Below, one piece after another: positions 1-9,996 of a stretch of DNA of 64,000 nt (position 1 is the first letter of the stretch; the number at the start of each line of letters is the position of its first letter). The position numbers and the translations under genes were made by a program. The DNA lies in the IMG/VR virus record IMGVR_UViG_3300001533_003062, positions 1-64,000 of that record. The stretch is one strand, 5' to 3'. Below the pieces are notes generated by a model, which saw only the letters and a program-made list of their open reading frames with translations, ran no database searches and was not told where the DNA came from. The DNA comes from a virus.

Positions 1-1131
1 AGACTCCCACTTACTTCCAGTCAGATCACCCCATTCTAAACCATCCTCAGCAACATTGACTTTTAATACTTGCCCAGTCGTACCATAAGAGGAAGGAGTA
101 TCCCCTAAATTCGTGAACCCTATAGGCACTCCGTCTATATTGTAGTTTGATCCAGAAGCAATATTAATATTACCACCAGTATAACTTATTCCGCCTATAA
201 CCTTCGCCCAAGCACTCAACAAATACTCTGTACCGCTCTCATCAATTGATGTTAGCACATTATCAAGACTATATATTCCATGATAGTTTGTTGGAGTAGA
301 AGGTGTTACCAATATATCTTTTATAAAAAATCCTCTATTTCCCAAAGTAGCTACAATATTGTTTTCAGATTCATTCATTAAACTAAAATCAAATCTACAT
401 GGTACAAAATTCGCATTTGCAGAACCTATTGATACGCATTTTATCCGACCAGACCTTACTCCTAAACCACCTGTACTTTCTCCGTAAAAGTTTATCTCTC
501 CTAAGGAATGCCCTGAATTTGTCCCCGTACCCGTCGGAGTCTTTTTATAGAATTGAAGATAAGCCCTTCTAGAAGTACTTGAACTAGTACACACATAATT
601 AATAGATAAGTTATTATCCCTGTATAAACCCATCATTGAAGTACTTGTCGAAGACTGGGCTGTGACAGTGCTGCCCAGGAGTATCACGGAATCCCCATAA
701 GTGAGATTGGGTACAATCCTTACGCTTTCATAAGAAATACCTGCGGCTAGTTCTGTCCACTTACTCGCCCAACTTTGAGTAGTAGGATCAATGAATTCTA
801 AGGCCGTCTCCCCCGTATTAACTATAGGTATTTTACCTGCTTGGTCCGTGTATGATGATGGCGTATCCCCTAATCCTATGAAGCTATCGGCACCTGTCGT
901 AAATTGCTCCCAAGATCCGCCTCGGAGCTGGTACACCGACCAGTCAGCCTCAACCGCCACCAACATCCCTTCTTTCTTCCGCTCATCTGTTATTGCATCT
1001 CTTTCCTCTATGGTTGCTACAGTCCTAAAACCCCCCTTGTTATATTCCTCCAAAGTAATAGCATAAGTATCCTCCGTATAGTAGGGGGTAATAGGCCCTG
1101 TTAAGGGTACATTAGACGTTATTAGGGGCAT
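1..1131 (-). CDS. Tail fibre / structural protein, C-terminus cut by left window edge
   Basis: The frame is open from an ATG at 1131 to base 1 (377 codons, no stop), so the C-terminus lies outside the window. AAGGAG stands about 9 nt before the ATG, and the previous gene stops 12 nt upstream, so the two are co-transcribed. The protein starts MPLITSNVPLTGPITPYY. It carries a motif twice, LGDTPSSYTDQAGK near residues 86-98 and LGDTPSSYGTTGQ near residue 340. Each is followed by a hydrophobic 'VN...LEF/LEW' stretch. This is a short repeat I know from many phage tail-fibre and appendage proteins. The rest is Ser/Thr/Gly-rich beta-type sequence with no enzyme motif. A virion appendage role is likely from repeat and position; the receptor is unknown. 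Confidence 0.8.
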   Translation of the reverse strand, partial: MPLITSNVPLTGPITPYYTEDTYAITLEEYNKGGFRTVATIEERDAITDERKKEGMLVAVEADWSVYQLRGGSWEQFTTGADSFIGLGDTPSSYTDQAGKIPIVNTGETALEFIDPTTQSWASKWTELAAGISYESVRIVPNLTYGDSVILLGSTVTAQSSTSTSMMGLYRDNNLSINYVCTSSSTSRRAYLQFYKKTPTGTGTNSGHSLGEINFYGESTGGLGVRSGRIKCVSIGSANANFVPCRFDFSLMNESENNIVATLGNRGFFIKDILVTPSTPTNYHGIYSLDNVLTSIDESGTEYLLSAWAKVIGGISYTGGNINIASGSNYNIDGVPIGFTNLGDTPSSYGTTGQVLKVNVAEDGLEWGDLTGSKWES

Positions 1132-1143
1132 TATTAGTTCTCC

Positions 1144-2085
1144 TTAAGAAATCGTTATATTTATAGCAGCTACTAAAGGGTTAGTGGATCGGTATACGTA
1201 ATAATCAGTAGACAGCCCAAACGAATTGGTAACGGATACGGTATCTGGAGCTTCCATGGCGATCGCAAGCCCCGTACCCGCATCTATGAATGAGCTAGCA
1301 GCGCCCATTGAAGTCGGGTAACAAATATATTTATAATTATTAGCACTTAAGCTATAAGTTCTTACGTAAGAGCTAGCTAAACTATTGTAATCTACTAAAG
1401 CCTCAATCTGGGTCTCCGCTAAACTGGTATTGGCGGAAGTACCTGCGTATATCCTCCAGTACCAATTCACTGTGTAATTCCTTGTAAAATCTATGGCTTT
1501 AGAATTTGTACCTGTTATTCTCCAAGTATTGGAACCCGGTGAAGTCCTAGTAACGGCAGAAGCCGTTAAAGCCTGGCTACCATCATTTGCGGTACCTGTT
1601 ATATAATTAACAGTATTTGTTACGTCATCTATGTCTATAGTATCGGCGGTTATATTAGAATCGTTTTCAGTACTCCAAGTAGCAGTGGGATCGGTACCGT
1701 TCGTATCACCTACCTCTATAGTAGAACTCCAACCTATAAAAGAGAATGAGCTAAAAGCAGGATATTGATAGGGATACAGTAACCCATCAAACATCTCCTT
1801 CATAGTCTTTCCCGAAAATGTGGAACCGGCCTCCCAGCCCCCCACATCAGCAGGCATGGCAACATCATTAGTATATGATGAAGAAGCGCCTAACTCAGAA
1901 CTCAGCTCATTCAAGGCACCTAATAAACTGTTCCCAGAGCTAAACCCCGTCAATCCTTGAGCACCCGTCTCTGAAATAGCTAACGGAGAAACCATATTTC
2001 CATCTTGGATATAACCTATTGACCCCGTATAACCTATATCTAATATAGGGTTGCCATTATCTATATGCCTTAATATAGAACCCAT
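1144..2085 (-). CDS. Putative tail appendage / fibre protein
   Basis: 313 aa, with AGGAGA about 8 nt before the ATG. Residues 1-60 are Gly/Ile-rich with a short collagen-like look (GYTGSIGY, TGAQGLTGF). Around residues 75-115 is a motif of the type 'P.DVGGW.AG.TF.GKT..E...GLLYPYQYP', which I associate with phage structural proteins just before an Ig-like or beta-sandwich domain. The rest is Ser/Thr-rich beta sequence ending in hydrophobic strands. There is no signal peptide and no enzymatic motif. It is the first gene of a two-gene unit with the fibre gene at the left edge and is divergent from the glycosyltransferase. A virion appendage is likely; its attachment point and receptor are unknown. 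Confidence 0.7.
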   Translation of the reverse strand: MGSILRHIDNGNPILDIGYTGSIGYIQDGNMVSPLAISETGAQGLTGFSSGNSLLGALNELSSELGASSSYTNDVAMPADVGGWEAGSTFSGKTMKEMFDGLLYPYQYPAFSSFSFIGWSSTIEVGDTNGTDPTATWSTENDSNITADTIDIDDVTNTVNYITGTANDGSQALTASAVTRTSPGSNTWRITGTNSKAIDFTRNYTVNWYWRIYAGTSANTSLAETQIEALVDYNSLASSYVRTYSLSANNYKYICYPTSMGAASSFIDAGTGLAIAMEAPDTVSVTNSFGLSTDYYVYRSTNPLVAAINITIS

Positions 2086-2135
2086 GCTTTCTCCTAAAAA
2101 GTCTATTTCATAGTCCTGCTTATTTTATACCATTC

Positions 2136-2144
2136 TATTAATAG
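2136..2144. promoter_or_regulatory. TATTAATAG motif in divergent intergenic region
   Basis: A copy of a motif that recurs in intergenic DNA, here extended to the palindrome CTATTAATAG. It lies between the divergent fibre gene (start 2085) and glycosyltransferase gene (start 2214). On the minus strand it is followed by GGTATAAAATAAG, which resembles a phage late -10 box. Promoter function is inferred, not shown. Confidence 0.3.
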
Positions 2145-2213
2145 ATAATTAAGTTAATAATGTTTTAATAACTCACGCTAATTTTTAAATGATAGATAAT
2201 AGAGGAAATTAAT

Positions 2214-2870
2214 ATGAGAGATATACCTAAAATATCCTGTTTAATGCTTACTAGAAATAGATTCACTCCCTTTAAAAACGCTATCAAGGACTTCCTAAAC
2301 CAGGACTATTCTAATAAAGAGCTTATTATAGTAAATAATGGTAACTTTCTGTACAAATACCGCGCAAGGGAGTACCTTAAGAATATAAACGGAAACATAA
2401 CCTACGTCGAATCTGAAAAGTTATCTATAGGTGAACTCAGGAACCTGGGAATGTCTAGGTGCCGCGGAGAGTTCATAGCCATCTTCGACGATGACGATAG
2501 ACACAGGGAAGACCGCTTATCTAAACAAATTGAAATGTGTTTGAAATCAAATGTAACAGGTACAGTACTCCGGAACTTTATCGCAGTAGAAGGCAAGAAT
2601 AGGAATTTCTGCCATATTAACCACGGGCTAGACGGTACACTTCTTTTCCAGAATCCTTACGGCTACATAAAATACACTGATATAAATCAGGGGGAAGATA
2701 CTGCCTTCATTAAAAAACTGAAAGAAAAGGGGTACCTGATTATAGTCCTAGAACTCGAGCACGAGTTATATGAATACCACTATCACGGAAGAAATACCGT
2801 ATCCCGTACGCATTTCAGAAAAATAGCTAAGAACCAAAAAACAGAAATAAAAAAAGAGACTAATGATTAG
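2214..2870 (+). CDS. Small family 2 glycosyltransferase
   Basis: 218 aa; the only plus-strand gene in the window. AGAGGA stands 7 nt before the ATG. The N-terminus has the GT-A nucleotide-sugar fold pattern: ISCLMLTRN, then QDYSNKELIIVNNG near residues 30-43, then GELRNLGMSRCRGEFIAIFDDDD. D92-D95 supplies the DXD-type metal/nucleotide-sugar site. The C-terminal half is short, so this is close to a bare catalytic domain; no membrane helix is visible. It probably transfers a sugar from a nucleotide donor. Sitting among fibre genes, it may modify virion proteins or a host surface glycan; neither target is shown. It has its own upstream region and terminator, so it is probably expressed separately from the late minus-strand genes. 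Confidence 0.88.
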   Translation: MRDIPKISCLMLTRNRFTPFKNAIKDFLNQDYSNKELIIVNNGNFLYKYRAREYLKNINGNITYVESEKLSIGELRNLGMSRCRGEFIAIFDDDDRHREDRLSKQIEMCLKSNVTGTVLRNFIAVEGKNRNFCHINHGLDGTLLFQNPYGYIKYTDINQGEDTAFIKKLKEKGYLIIVLELEHELYEYHYHGRNTVSRTHFRKIAKNQKTEIKKETND

Positions 2871-2880
2871 CCTCTTTTTT
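2850..2880. terminator. Bidirectional rho-independent terminator
   Basis: The arms AAAAAAGAG (2850-2858) and CTCTTTTTT (2872-2880) enclose CTAAT/ATTAG, giving about 14 paired bases with one A/C mismatch. A T-run follows on either strand. It overlaps the glycosyltransferase stop codon and lies just past the end of the minus-strand adhesin gene at 2923, so it can end both convergent transcripts. Confidence 0.85.
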
Positions 2881-2922
2881 ATCGAGCTGAAAAGCCTCAA
2901 ATTTATTCGGGAATAATGTTAG

Positions 2923-5900
2923 TTAAAATATAACTCTTTTTCTTAGAGATACCGTAGCATCTATTGCTGCGTTAGTATTTGTAGCCTCTAATTCATATAA
3001 GTTAGACCCATTGTAACTCACAAAAAGAGATACAAGCGGGTCTCCGTTTAGGTTAGGTGTAGATGATTCCGAACTCGTGAAATTCCCCGAAGCATCCACC
3101 GAAATGATGATAGTCCCGGACCTCACATACCAGGTACCTCCATTATTTACCTCTATCTTATAATCATAGGTAATGTTCCTAGAGGGGTAGTAACTTAAAT
3201 TAGAATCTATCACCGTAGTTGCTGAAGCGGGCGCACTTGCTACTATCTTTTTGGATATAGTATCGTGCAAGCCTGTTACTTTAATTGAATTTTGATATAA
3301 TGTACCGTTATCCAGTACCCCGAAAGAGGTACCCCTGCTCCCGGGTCCAGATCCGTTACCTATCATTAAAGAAGAAGCTGCGGACTCATCGGAAAGTAAC
3401 TGAGGTTCAATGTCATTGAATTTACCCAAAACTGTTTGATAGGGATATATTGCAGTCAAGCCCATACCTAAGGCTACAGAAGCAAAACTATAAACTGTAT
3501 TATTTATACCTATAGCTGCACTTGCTAATCCGATGTCCTGGTAAAGAGTAGGTATCTCATAAGATGCCCAGAATTTACTATTTATTATATCGGGATCCTC
3601 GTGAACCACTCTAAGTACTATATTCCATTCTGATCCATCATACACGGCGTAATCCCCCGAGGACACACTCTCATAACCCGGAACAGAAGTAGAACTCCCA
3701 GATCCCGTAGTGAAGTCCACAAAACCGTCCTGAGTAGCTACATAAGTATCTCCTGAAGTGCCTACCCCATCTATCAAAGTATTGGTCTGGGGATCCCATA
3801 AAATTCCGGGGTTCCAAGGTTGTCTTGCAGTAATAGCCGGAAGAGACCCTATACCTCCATTTTGTATAGTATTCCCAACACCCACAACTATAGAAGCCCT
3901 GCTACGTGCTGTATTAGATATACCCACAGCTAGAGTATTCTCAGCTAAACCTCCCGCTTCTATATCGCTCCCATTTATGGTATAATCCCCTACTAAATTC
4001 CACTCACCTAGGACGTAAGAACCCGTAGACGCTAAAACATTCATGTTACCTACAACAAAAGAATGATCTCCTGATTCCGTTAAAGAGATACCAGTACCTA
4101 TTAAATTGCTGTAACCGTTTACTATTGAATTATTTGATACAAGGGTGTTTTCAGTTCCGGATATAAAATTATTACCGGAACTGGCGATCTTGAGCACATT
4201 ACTATTCCCACTAACAAAACTGTTATTTGGCCCCGTAATAATGTTGTCAGATCCCGTAACTATATCTCCGCGACTATCTCCAGAAATAGTGTTATGATAA
4301 CCCATCGCTAGACAACTAGAAGCGTTTCCTATGATATTATAACTACCACCTATAATATTACTAATGGATATATTACCTGTGGTAAAGAAATGGTTAGTCC
4401 CTACTACTAAACAATTGAATACCGTGGCGGTACTTTCAAAAATGTTACCGTTACCCGTCAAAATCGTAGAATAAACAGTACTACCCGTTGCCACCACATT
4501 AGCTACTCCGAATAAAGCCGAAAATCTAATATCCGAACTCTGCTCTACTATCAGAGTATTACCTACCACTAAAATATCTACGCCTGATTTTATGCTATTT
4601 TGATTACCTGAAACAATAGAAGACCAACAATCAGCAATATTACCTACACCGCCTAATAAAGTACCGTTAATAACCCCGCTGGAGGATTGAAGGGTTCCTG
4701 TGCTCTCTAAAGAGTTCTGTCCCCCGTATACAAAACTATTAAGGGTTTGTCCTCCGTTTGTAAATATTTGGTTATCTGTGCCGAATAAAGCTAAGCCCCC
4801 AGACCCCCAGGCATATCCCATGGTTCCCGGGTTACTGTAATTATAGGTAGAAGGATCTCCTGTCCCTATATATAATCTTTGGCCTACAGCTATATTGGTC
4901 CTAAAACCAAAAATATAGTTTTCTTCTCCTACTATAATGGACCACGACGCATTGCTGGCATTACGCTGACCCGACACTACCGAGCCTATACCCACATTTA
5001 TATTCTCGGCACCCATAGTTGTATTAAAACCTTCTCGTGTCCCAAAAGAAGAAATGATGGTATTTATGCTTAATAGCCGGGTTATAGTATTCTCAATAAG
5101 ACCACTATTGTTTACGTTATAGTGCGTTTTCACGTCGGAGACTGTGGATAACCCTGTAAGGTCTATACTACTTATATTGTAAGCACCAGATATTAAAGAA
5201 TAACCTCCGACAGATATATTATTATTACCCACCACGACTGTTCCTACAGGTCCTATAGCTGTAGGACCTATTTTATTACTTTCCCCTAAGGCAACACTTC
5301 CCACAGCATGTACGTCGTTATCAGAACCACCCCCTATAAAGTTATTGTAACCTGTCTCAGTGTTACCATACCCGAATACAACAGACTCAAAACCCGCTAC
5401 AGAGTTCCCCGAACCTGCAGAAAAAGAGCCCTCTCCCGTTGCAGTGTTGTTATACCCAAATATGGCAGAGAACGGACCTGATATTGTGTTCCCAGAACCT
5501 GCCGAGAAAGTAGCATCCGCAGTCAAAGTATTATTGTAACCGAAAACCGCTGAAAAAGAACTGCTTCCAAAGGTATTCTGAGAACCTATATCAATAGAAT
5601 ATTGATAAAAATTTCCATAAATAAAAGGTGCGTAAGCTCCCTCCGGGTGAGATATAATCAGGATACCCGAGGCATCAGTACCTAAGCCCGCTCCTCCGTT
5701 TTCGCCTATGATAACACTATTAGATACATTTACAAGAGTAGGTGCGACATCAGCACCTATTAAAATATTTCCATAAGCTTTTTCTAATAGCTTAGCAGCG
5801 TTGCTTCCGCTTATTACATTATTACCCCCTATTAGCTCTCCTAAGCTCGCTGCGTTATCGCCAGTTATAGTATTACCACTACTCCTAAGAAGCCTACCAG

Positions 5901-7431
5901 CAAAAGCTCCTGTTATGGTGTTATTATCTCCAATTGGTGTGGTATATGAATTTAATACCGTGCGGATAGGATCTCCTACCGCTATAAAATTAAGTACGGG
6001 TTGTGGTGGATTAGCACCCTCTGAATAAGTACCAGATATCCAGTAGTACCCGTCTATTATTACAGTAGGAATTATAATAGGGATATTAAGATAATCACTG
6101 TACAAGGACGTATCGGGAGGTATTAAGGTACCTGACCCCTCATCAAAGAAACTGATGTAGGCACCGTCATTTACCTGTATAGTGCCATCAGGAATAACGG
6201 CTATAGCTCCTAACCATTTTGATGGGAAAGAAAACGCGGTAATAGCTGCATCACCATCACCCGCTATTACTCCAGCTAAATCTATTTTTAGGATACTAGA
6301 ATTAGCCCCATCACTATCACTCGCATATAAAAAATCAGAGGAATCTATATTACTGTTACCAAATCCAGAAGCCCCAAATTTTAAACCCAAAAAGCTATAA
6401 GTAAAATAGCTATTACCGTTAGAGTACTCTGTAAAAGTCTCCGTCGAAGTATTAAATCTTAGTAAACCATCGCCTAATCCGTATTGGTTTCCGTCGTGGA
6501 TTAGCCATATATTATCGTTCGAGTCTACAGCTATTGAACCTTGATTAAATAATATATTAAGTACAGGAAAGGTGCTTATTACTTCCTTATTATCGGGGTC
6601 TAACTTTACTAATAGACCGCTACGTGGAGCTATCCACGTCAATACCCACATATTTCCGGAAGAGTCATTAACAAACCAAAAAGGTTCACCGTATGTATTA
6701 TTAAGTTTACCCCAAGAATTAGTCTCTTTTTTAAAATAGTAAAAACCTCCGGGACTTAATGCCCATGGGACACCGTTGCGGTCCATCCCACCGCTTAAAA
6801 AATATCTTTCGATCCTATTTCCGTCAGATATTTCATTAATACTATAGAAAGTCAAATCTTTAGTCCGGACATTGTACCGATACATCCCAGAGCCTATCGG
6901 TGGGGTCCCCCAAGGAAAAATCCATACATTACCATCTAAGTCTTCCATAATGGATAAAGCCAAACCCGCATTTAGTAACACACGGGAGGTAACTACAGTA
7001 GAAAAAATACCATCACCAGAATAGGTACCTAATAACGTATTTCCACTCTGTACCGTTATACTGTCTCCGGCATAAGCACCTATAGCAGAGGTATACTTAC
7101 CTGTGGTAATAGACCTCACCGCATAATAACCTAAAGAAGCATTATAGAGTCCGTCAGGACCTGATGTATCGATTATATTAGAACCAGAATCTTTACCCCA
7201 GAATATGTTCTTACCTTGACGATCTTGTATTGTAGCAAGCTCTATATAATCCCCATAAGATCCCTCAGAATTACGAAAAGCTACTCTCCAAACAGGAGAC
7301 CCCTCTACTAAGTCATCATCTCTTTGTATGGCATACTGATCCTTCTTCAGATTCAAGGGATTACCATTATCGGACAATAACGATTTACTGTCTCTTATAT
7401 GCTTTATATGTCTATTAAAAGTCTCTGCCAT
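2923..7431 (-). CDS. Giant fibre/adhesin: beta-propeller plus YadA-like beta-roll repeats
   Basis: 1502 aa. Residues 1-110 look like a virion attachment domain. Residues about 110-150 already show YadA-head-type repeats (TTGKYTSAIGAYAGDS). From about 160 to 490 come propeller blades with DxxGNVWIF, DRNGVPWAL, DSSGNMWVL and DSNDNIWLI, the pattern of two-component-regulator or Vgb-type beta-propellers. From about 495 to 1200 are dozens of 'S.VFGYNNT..G..SFSAGSGN' repeats, as in the left-handed beta-roll head of trimeric autotransporter adhesins. The C-terminal part (FGVLDNGTLYQN) matches how phage fibres with such heads end. It is probably a trimeric receptor-binding fibre. It closes the adhesin operon before the terminator at 2850. 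Confidence 0.85.
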   Translation of the reverse strand: MAETFNRHIKHIRDSKSLLSDNGNPLNLKKDQYAIQRDDDLVEGSPVWRVAFRNSEGSYGDYIELATIQDRQGKNIFWGKDSGSNIIDTSGPDGLYNASLGYYAVRSITTGKYTSAIGAYAGDSITVQSGNTLLGTYSGDGIFSTVVTSRVLLNAGLALSIMEDLDGNVWIFPWGTPPIGSGMYRYNVRTKDLTFYSINEISDGNRIERYFLSGGMDRNGVPWALSPGGFYYFKKETNSWGKLNNTYGEPFWFVNDSSGNMWVLTWIAPRSGLLVKLDPDNKEVISTFPVLNILFNQGSIAVDSNDNIWLIHDGNQYGLGDGLLRFNTSTETFTEYSNGNSYFTYSFLGLKFGASGFGNSNIDSSDFLYASDSDGANSSILKIDLAGVIAGDGDAAITAFSFPSKWLGAIAVIPDGTIQVNDGAYISFFDEGSGTLIPPDTSLYSDYLNIPIIIPTVIIDGYYWISGTYSEGANPPQPVLNFIAVGDPIRTVLNSYTTPIGDNNTITGAFAGRLLRSSGNTITGDNAASLGELIGGNNVISGSNAAKLLEKAYGNILIGADVAPTLVNVSNSVIIGENGGAGLGTDASGILIISHPEGAYAPFIYGNFYQYSIDIGSQNTFGSSSFSAVFGYNNTLTADATFSAGSGNTISGPFSAIFGYNNTATGEGSFSAGSGNSVAGFESVVFGYGNTETGYNNFIGGGSDNDVHAVGSVALGESNKIGPTAIGPVGTVVVGNNNISVGGYSLISGAYNISSIDLTGLSTVSDVKTHYNVNNSGLIENTITRLLSINTIISSFGTREGFNTTMGAENINVGIGSVVSGQRNASNASWSIIVGEENYIFGFRTNIAVGQRLYIGTGDPSTYNYSNPGTMGYAWGSGGLALFGTDNQIFTNGGQTLNSFVYGGQNSLESTGTLQSSSGVINGTLLGGVGNIADCWSSIVSGNQNSIKSGVDILVVGNTLIVEQSSDIRFSALFGVANVVATGSTVYSTILTGNGNIFESTATVFNCLVVGTNHFFTTGNISISNIIGGSYNIIGNASSCLAMGYHNTISGDSRGDIVTGSDNIITGPNNSFVSGNSNVLKIASSGNNFISGTENTLVSNNSIVNGYSNLIGTGISLTESGDHSFVVGNMNVLASTGSYVLGEWNLVGDYTINGSDIEAGGLAENTLAVGISNTARSRASIVVGVGNTIQNGGIGSLPAITARQPWNPGILWDPQTNTLIDGVGTSGDTYVATQDGFVDFTTGSGSSTSVPGYESVSSGDYAVYDGSEWNIVLRVVHEDPDIINSKFWASYEIPTLYQDIGLASAAIGINNTVYSFASVALGMGLTAIYPYQTVLGKFNDIEPQLLSDESAASSLMIGNGSGPGSRGTSFGVLDNGTLYQNSIKVTGLHDTISKKIVASAPASATTVIDSNLSYYPSRNITYDYKIEVNNGGTWYVRSGTIIISVDASGNFTSSESSTPNLNGDPLVSLFVSYNGSNLYELEATNTNAAIDATVSLRKRVIF

Positions 7432-7449
7432 TTTAAACCCCTTATAAAA

Positions 7450-8430
7450 CTATAACTCTGTAGAATCCTGTATATTTATTTCTTCATCATCAACAGTATC
7501 CTGCCAATTTATTTCATTAGGATCTGTGGTATCCTGTATAAAGTAAACATCCGTTACTGTTATATAACCTACCTTAACCTCGGTGCTTTCCAAGAGACCT
7601 GTCGATACCCTTAAAGATACCGTGTATGAGCCGTCATATAAATATGTGTGCTCTGGGTTCTGCTCCGTAGAAGTATGACCATCCCCAAAATCCCAATACC
7701 ACTCACTTATTAATCCAGAGGTCCTGTCCGTAAATTGAACTATAAGAGGTTCGGACCCGAACCTAGGTTCTGCATCAAAATCTACCCTCAAAGACCTCTC
7801 TATCAATAAAGTAGGTATCGGCAGCCCATGGTCTCCAATAGGCCCCGTAGCACCTTGGGCACTCATCCCCGTGATACCTTGGACCCCGTCATAACCTTTT
7901 TGTCCCTGAACCCCAGTTGGCCCCTGTATCCCAGTAATTCCTGGGATACCTCTTATTCCAGTATCACCGGGTTCTCCATCAGGACCCATAAGGGTAAGGT
8001 TACCATAACCTTTATACTCTTCTATATCTTCTTTTCTAATCTCTTTTATGGCCTTTAGATCTTCAGAACCATCCTGTCTTAGACGGACCAAAACTAAAGG
8101 TACCTTACCTGATAAATCCGGAAAAGTCTTTATTTCGCCGAAAGATTTTTTATTAAAAGAGATACTAGGTATCACCTCTAACTTAGAGTTTTTATCTACT
8201 GCTATCAATACATAGAGTATATCATTAAAATGGTTAAAGATTCTTCTGGAACTCTTCCCCAAAAAATCGGATACAATCTTTTTTACATCTATTCTTATAT
8301 TAGGTACTTTCACCCAAAAGCCATTTACTATGGTAGACCCCCCTTTAATTAAAAGGGAGTTATCAAGGATCTTTCTATGATCCTCTTTCTTTGAGGTGAA
8401 GTCGTAATTTTTCTTTTGTATTAAGCCCAT
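7450..8430 (-). CDS. Collagen-like fibre protein with PKD domain
   Basis: 326 aa in three parts. Residues 1-145 form an N-terminal domain shared with the next protein upstream, containing GxWV and LRQDG (residues 117-121). Residues about 149-203 are Gly-X-Y collagen-like triplets (GPTGVQGQKGYDGVQG). Residues about 215-295 are a PKD domain with the signature WYWDFGDG, NPEHTYLYDGSYTVSL. A short acidic tail contains three 'WQDT/IQDT' repeats. Collagen-like stretches trimerise phage fibres, and PKD domains often mediate surface or glycan contact, so this is a receptor-binding fibre candidate. It follows the 216-aa paralogue after 27 nt. Confidence 0.85.
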   Translation of the reverse strand: MGLIQKKNYDFTSKKEDHRKILDNSLLIKGGSTIVNGFWVKVPNIRIDVKKIVSDFLGKSSRRIFNHFNDILYVLIAVDKNSKLEVIPSISFNKKSFGEIKTFPDLSGKVPLVLVRLRQDGSEDLKAIKEIRKEDIEEYKGYGNLTLMGPDGEPGDTGIRGIPGITGIQGPTGVQGQKGYDGVQGITGMSAQGATGPIGDHGLPIPTLLIERSLRVDFDAEPRFGSEPLIVQFTDRTSGLISEWYWDFGDGHTSTEQNPEHTYLYDGSYTVSLRVSTGLLESTEVKVGYITVTDVYFIQDTTDPNEINWQDTVDDEEINIQDSTEL

Positions 8431-8457
8431 TTTAATGTTTTCATTATTAAGAAATTA

Positions 8458-9108
8458 TTAAATATTAAATTCTGTTAAGGGTAAATGTACGTCCCAGCTT
8501 ATACCTGTCATCCCCTGGATACCGGTCCCTCCCATGATCCCAATACCAGGGTATCCTGTAAGCCCTTGGTCTCCATCCTGGCCCCCGGCCCCGATATGTC
8601 CTCTTACCCCCCTATTGCCTGGATATCCTGTAAGACCTCTGATGTCATTCTTTAAACCTGTAATACCTACTAAATTTTTATCTATGATATTACCTGTACC
8701 TGAAAAATATTTCACGTCTTTATCTGTTATAGGAACGTAACCCGTATTTAAATTATTTGTACCGTCTTGCCTAAGAATAACTCCTGCCAAAGGTATGTCC
8801 GTAAAAGAACTAGGAGGGGGTACAGATTCTCTGTTAGTATACCGAACCTGTGAGCCCTCTAAAACCTTTATTCCACCTTTAATATCCAGACAAACTAAGA
8901 GGTATATAGCATAACCCCTATTAATGAAAAAAGAGGTCCTACGGGGGGTGAGTACGCTACTTATATAATCATTTACCCTAAATAAGTAGCTGTTATAAGA
9001 TACCCATTGGTTATCTATTATAAAAGATCCCGCATTTATTTTCACCGCACCGCTTATCTTATTGTCTAAAGACTTTGTGCCTATGGTACTATTATTAGGT
9101 TTTAACAT
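8458..9108 (-). CDS. Collagen-like fibre protein, short paralogue
   Basis: 216 aa. Residues 1-145 match the N-terminal domain of the 326-aa neighbour in layout: a SFIIDNQWV-type segment, a hydrophobic strand pair, then LRQDG (112-116) and Y-x-G-x-GN before the triplets. Residues 148-203 are Gly-X-Y collagen-like (GYPGNRGVRG, GLTGYPGIGIMGGTGIQG). The protein ends about 13 residues later, without the PKD domain of its sister. It may be a truncated fibre, a co-fibre or an assembly adaptor. The shared N-terminus suggests the same docking site on the virion. Spacing to neighbours is 9 and 27 nt. Confidence 0.8.
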   Translation of the reverse strand: MLKPNNSTIGTKSLDNKISGAVKINAGSFIIDNQWVSYNSYLFRVNDYISSVLTPRRTSFFINRGYAIYLLVCLDIKGGIKVLEGSQVRYTNRESVPPPSSFTDIPLAGVILRQDGTNNLNTGYVPITDKDVKYFSGTGNIIDKNLVGITGLKNDIRGLTGYPGNRGVRGHIGAGGQDGDQGLTGYPGIGIMGGTGIQGMTGISWDVHLPLTEFNI

Positions 9109-9117
9109 AAAATTCCC

Positions 9118-9996
9118 TTAATCAAATAACACAGTGGGGCCTCGACCCCTTCTGAAACCCGTGGGATTAGGCCCCACCACTGTAGGGGGTATACTTAGTA
9201 TTGTACCTCGCGGTAAAGTGTTGTAGTCCCCACTACCCTGAAACTTTAGATACCTGTAATCTGCATTTATTACGCTATCTTCTACAGCTAAATCCACTGT
9301 AGTCCCTTTCAAGGGTGACTTAATAACCAGTATACCTACATGGGGACTAACAACAGAATCGCCGTAGATATCCGTAACCTCTACGCTTATGTATTTATAC
9401 CCTGGGTCTGTGAAAGTATAAGTTATAGACCTACTAGTACCTATGACAATATTACCTAATCGCCATATCCAAGAGACCGCTAAATTATTAGTAATGGCCC
9501 CAAAAGAAGACTCCAAGGGTTCTTGGCCCACAACAGGGTTTGCTGTAATAGTCGCTGTTAACCGCGGTGCATTTATCACGTCGCCATCCGTTATAGACCA
9601 ACCATCCTCTTCTATTAGACTTGTTCTAGCATCCTCCCAAATACCTTGATGATACCTACTATCCCCCCCGTGGAAATTAACAGAGGGCTGATGGGGCTTT
9701 GATTGCCAGCTTACTAATAAGGAACCATAGTTCCTAGGTGAGAGAGTCACCCCCTCGAACATAGAATCCATAGCTGCTACATTACCGATGTCCCAGGCAC
9801 CTATGTCCTGGTTAAAAGACGAGGCTCCGGAGAACATACTAGTCATATTAGTCACATTAGATGTGTCCCAAGATCCTATGTCCTGGTTAAAAGACGAGGC
9901 CCCCCAAAACATAACCCTCATATCAGACACATTAGATGTATCCCAAGTGCTTATATCTCCGTTAAAAGACATCTCCGTTAAAAGACACTGCCCCAT
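9118..9996 (-). pseudogene. DUF285/BspA-repeat adhesin, C-terminal fragment of a frame-broken gene
   Basis: 292 aa as an open frame. Residues 8-85 are 25-residue repeats ([20 protein letters not shown]), the DUF285/BspA-like surface repeat. Then come a linker, a PKD-like domain (about 147-225, [18 protein letters not shown]) and a unique C-terminus. The apparent ATG at 9996 lies inside a repeat and I see no Shine-Dalgarno before it. The frame equals that of the 178-aa fragment upstream, so both belong to one gene split by a 4-nt deletion (about 10123) and a 16-nt tandem duplication (9956-9987). Translation of this part would need reinitiation or frameshifting. It could also be a phase-off allele or an assembly error in repeats. 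Confidence 0.75.
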
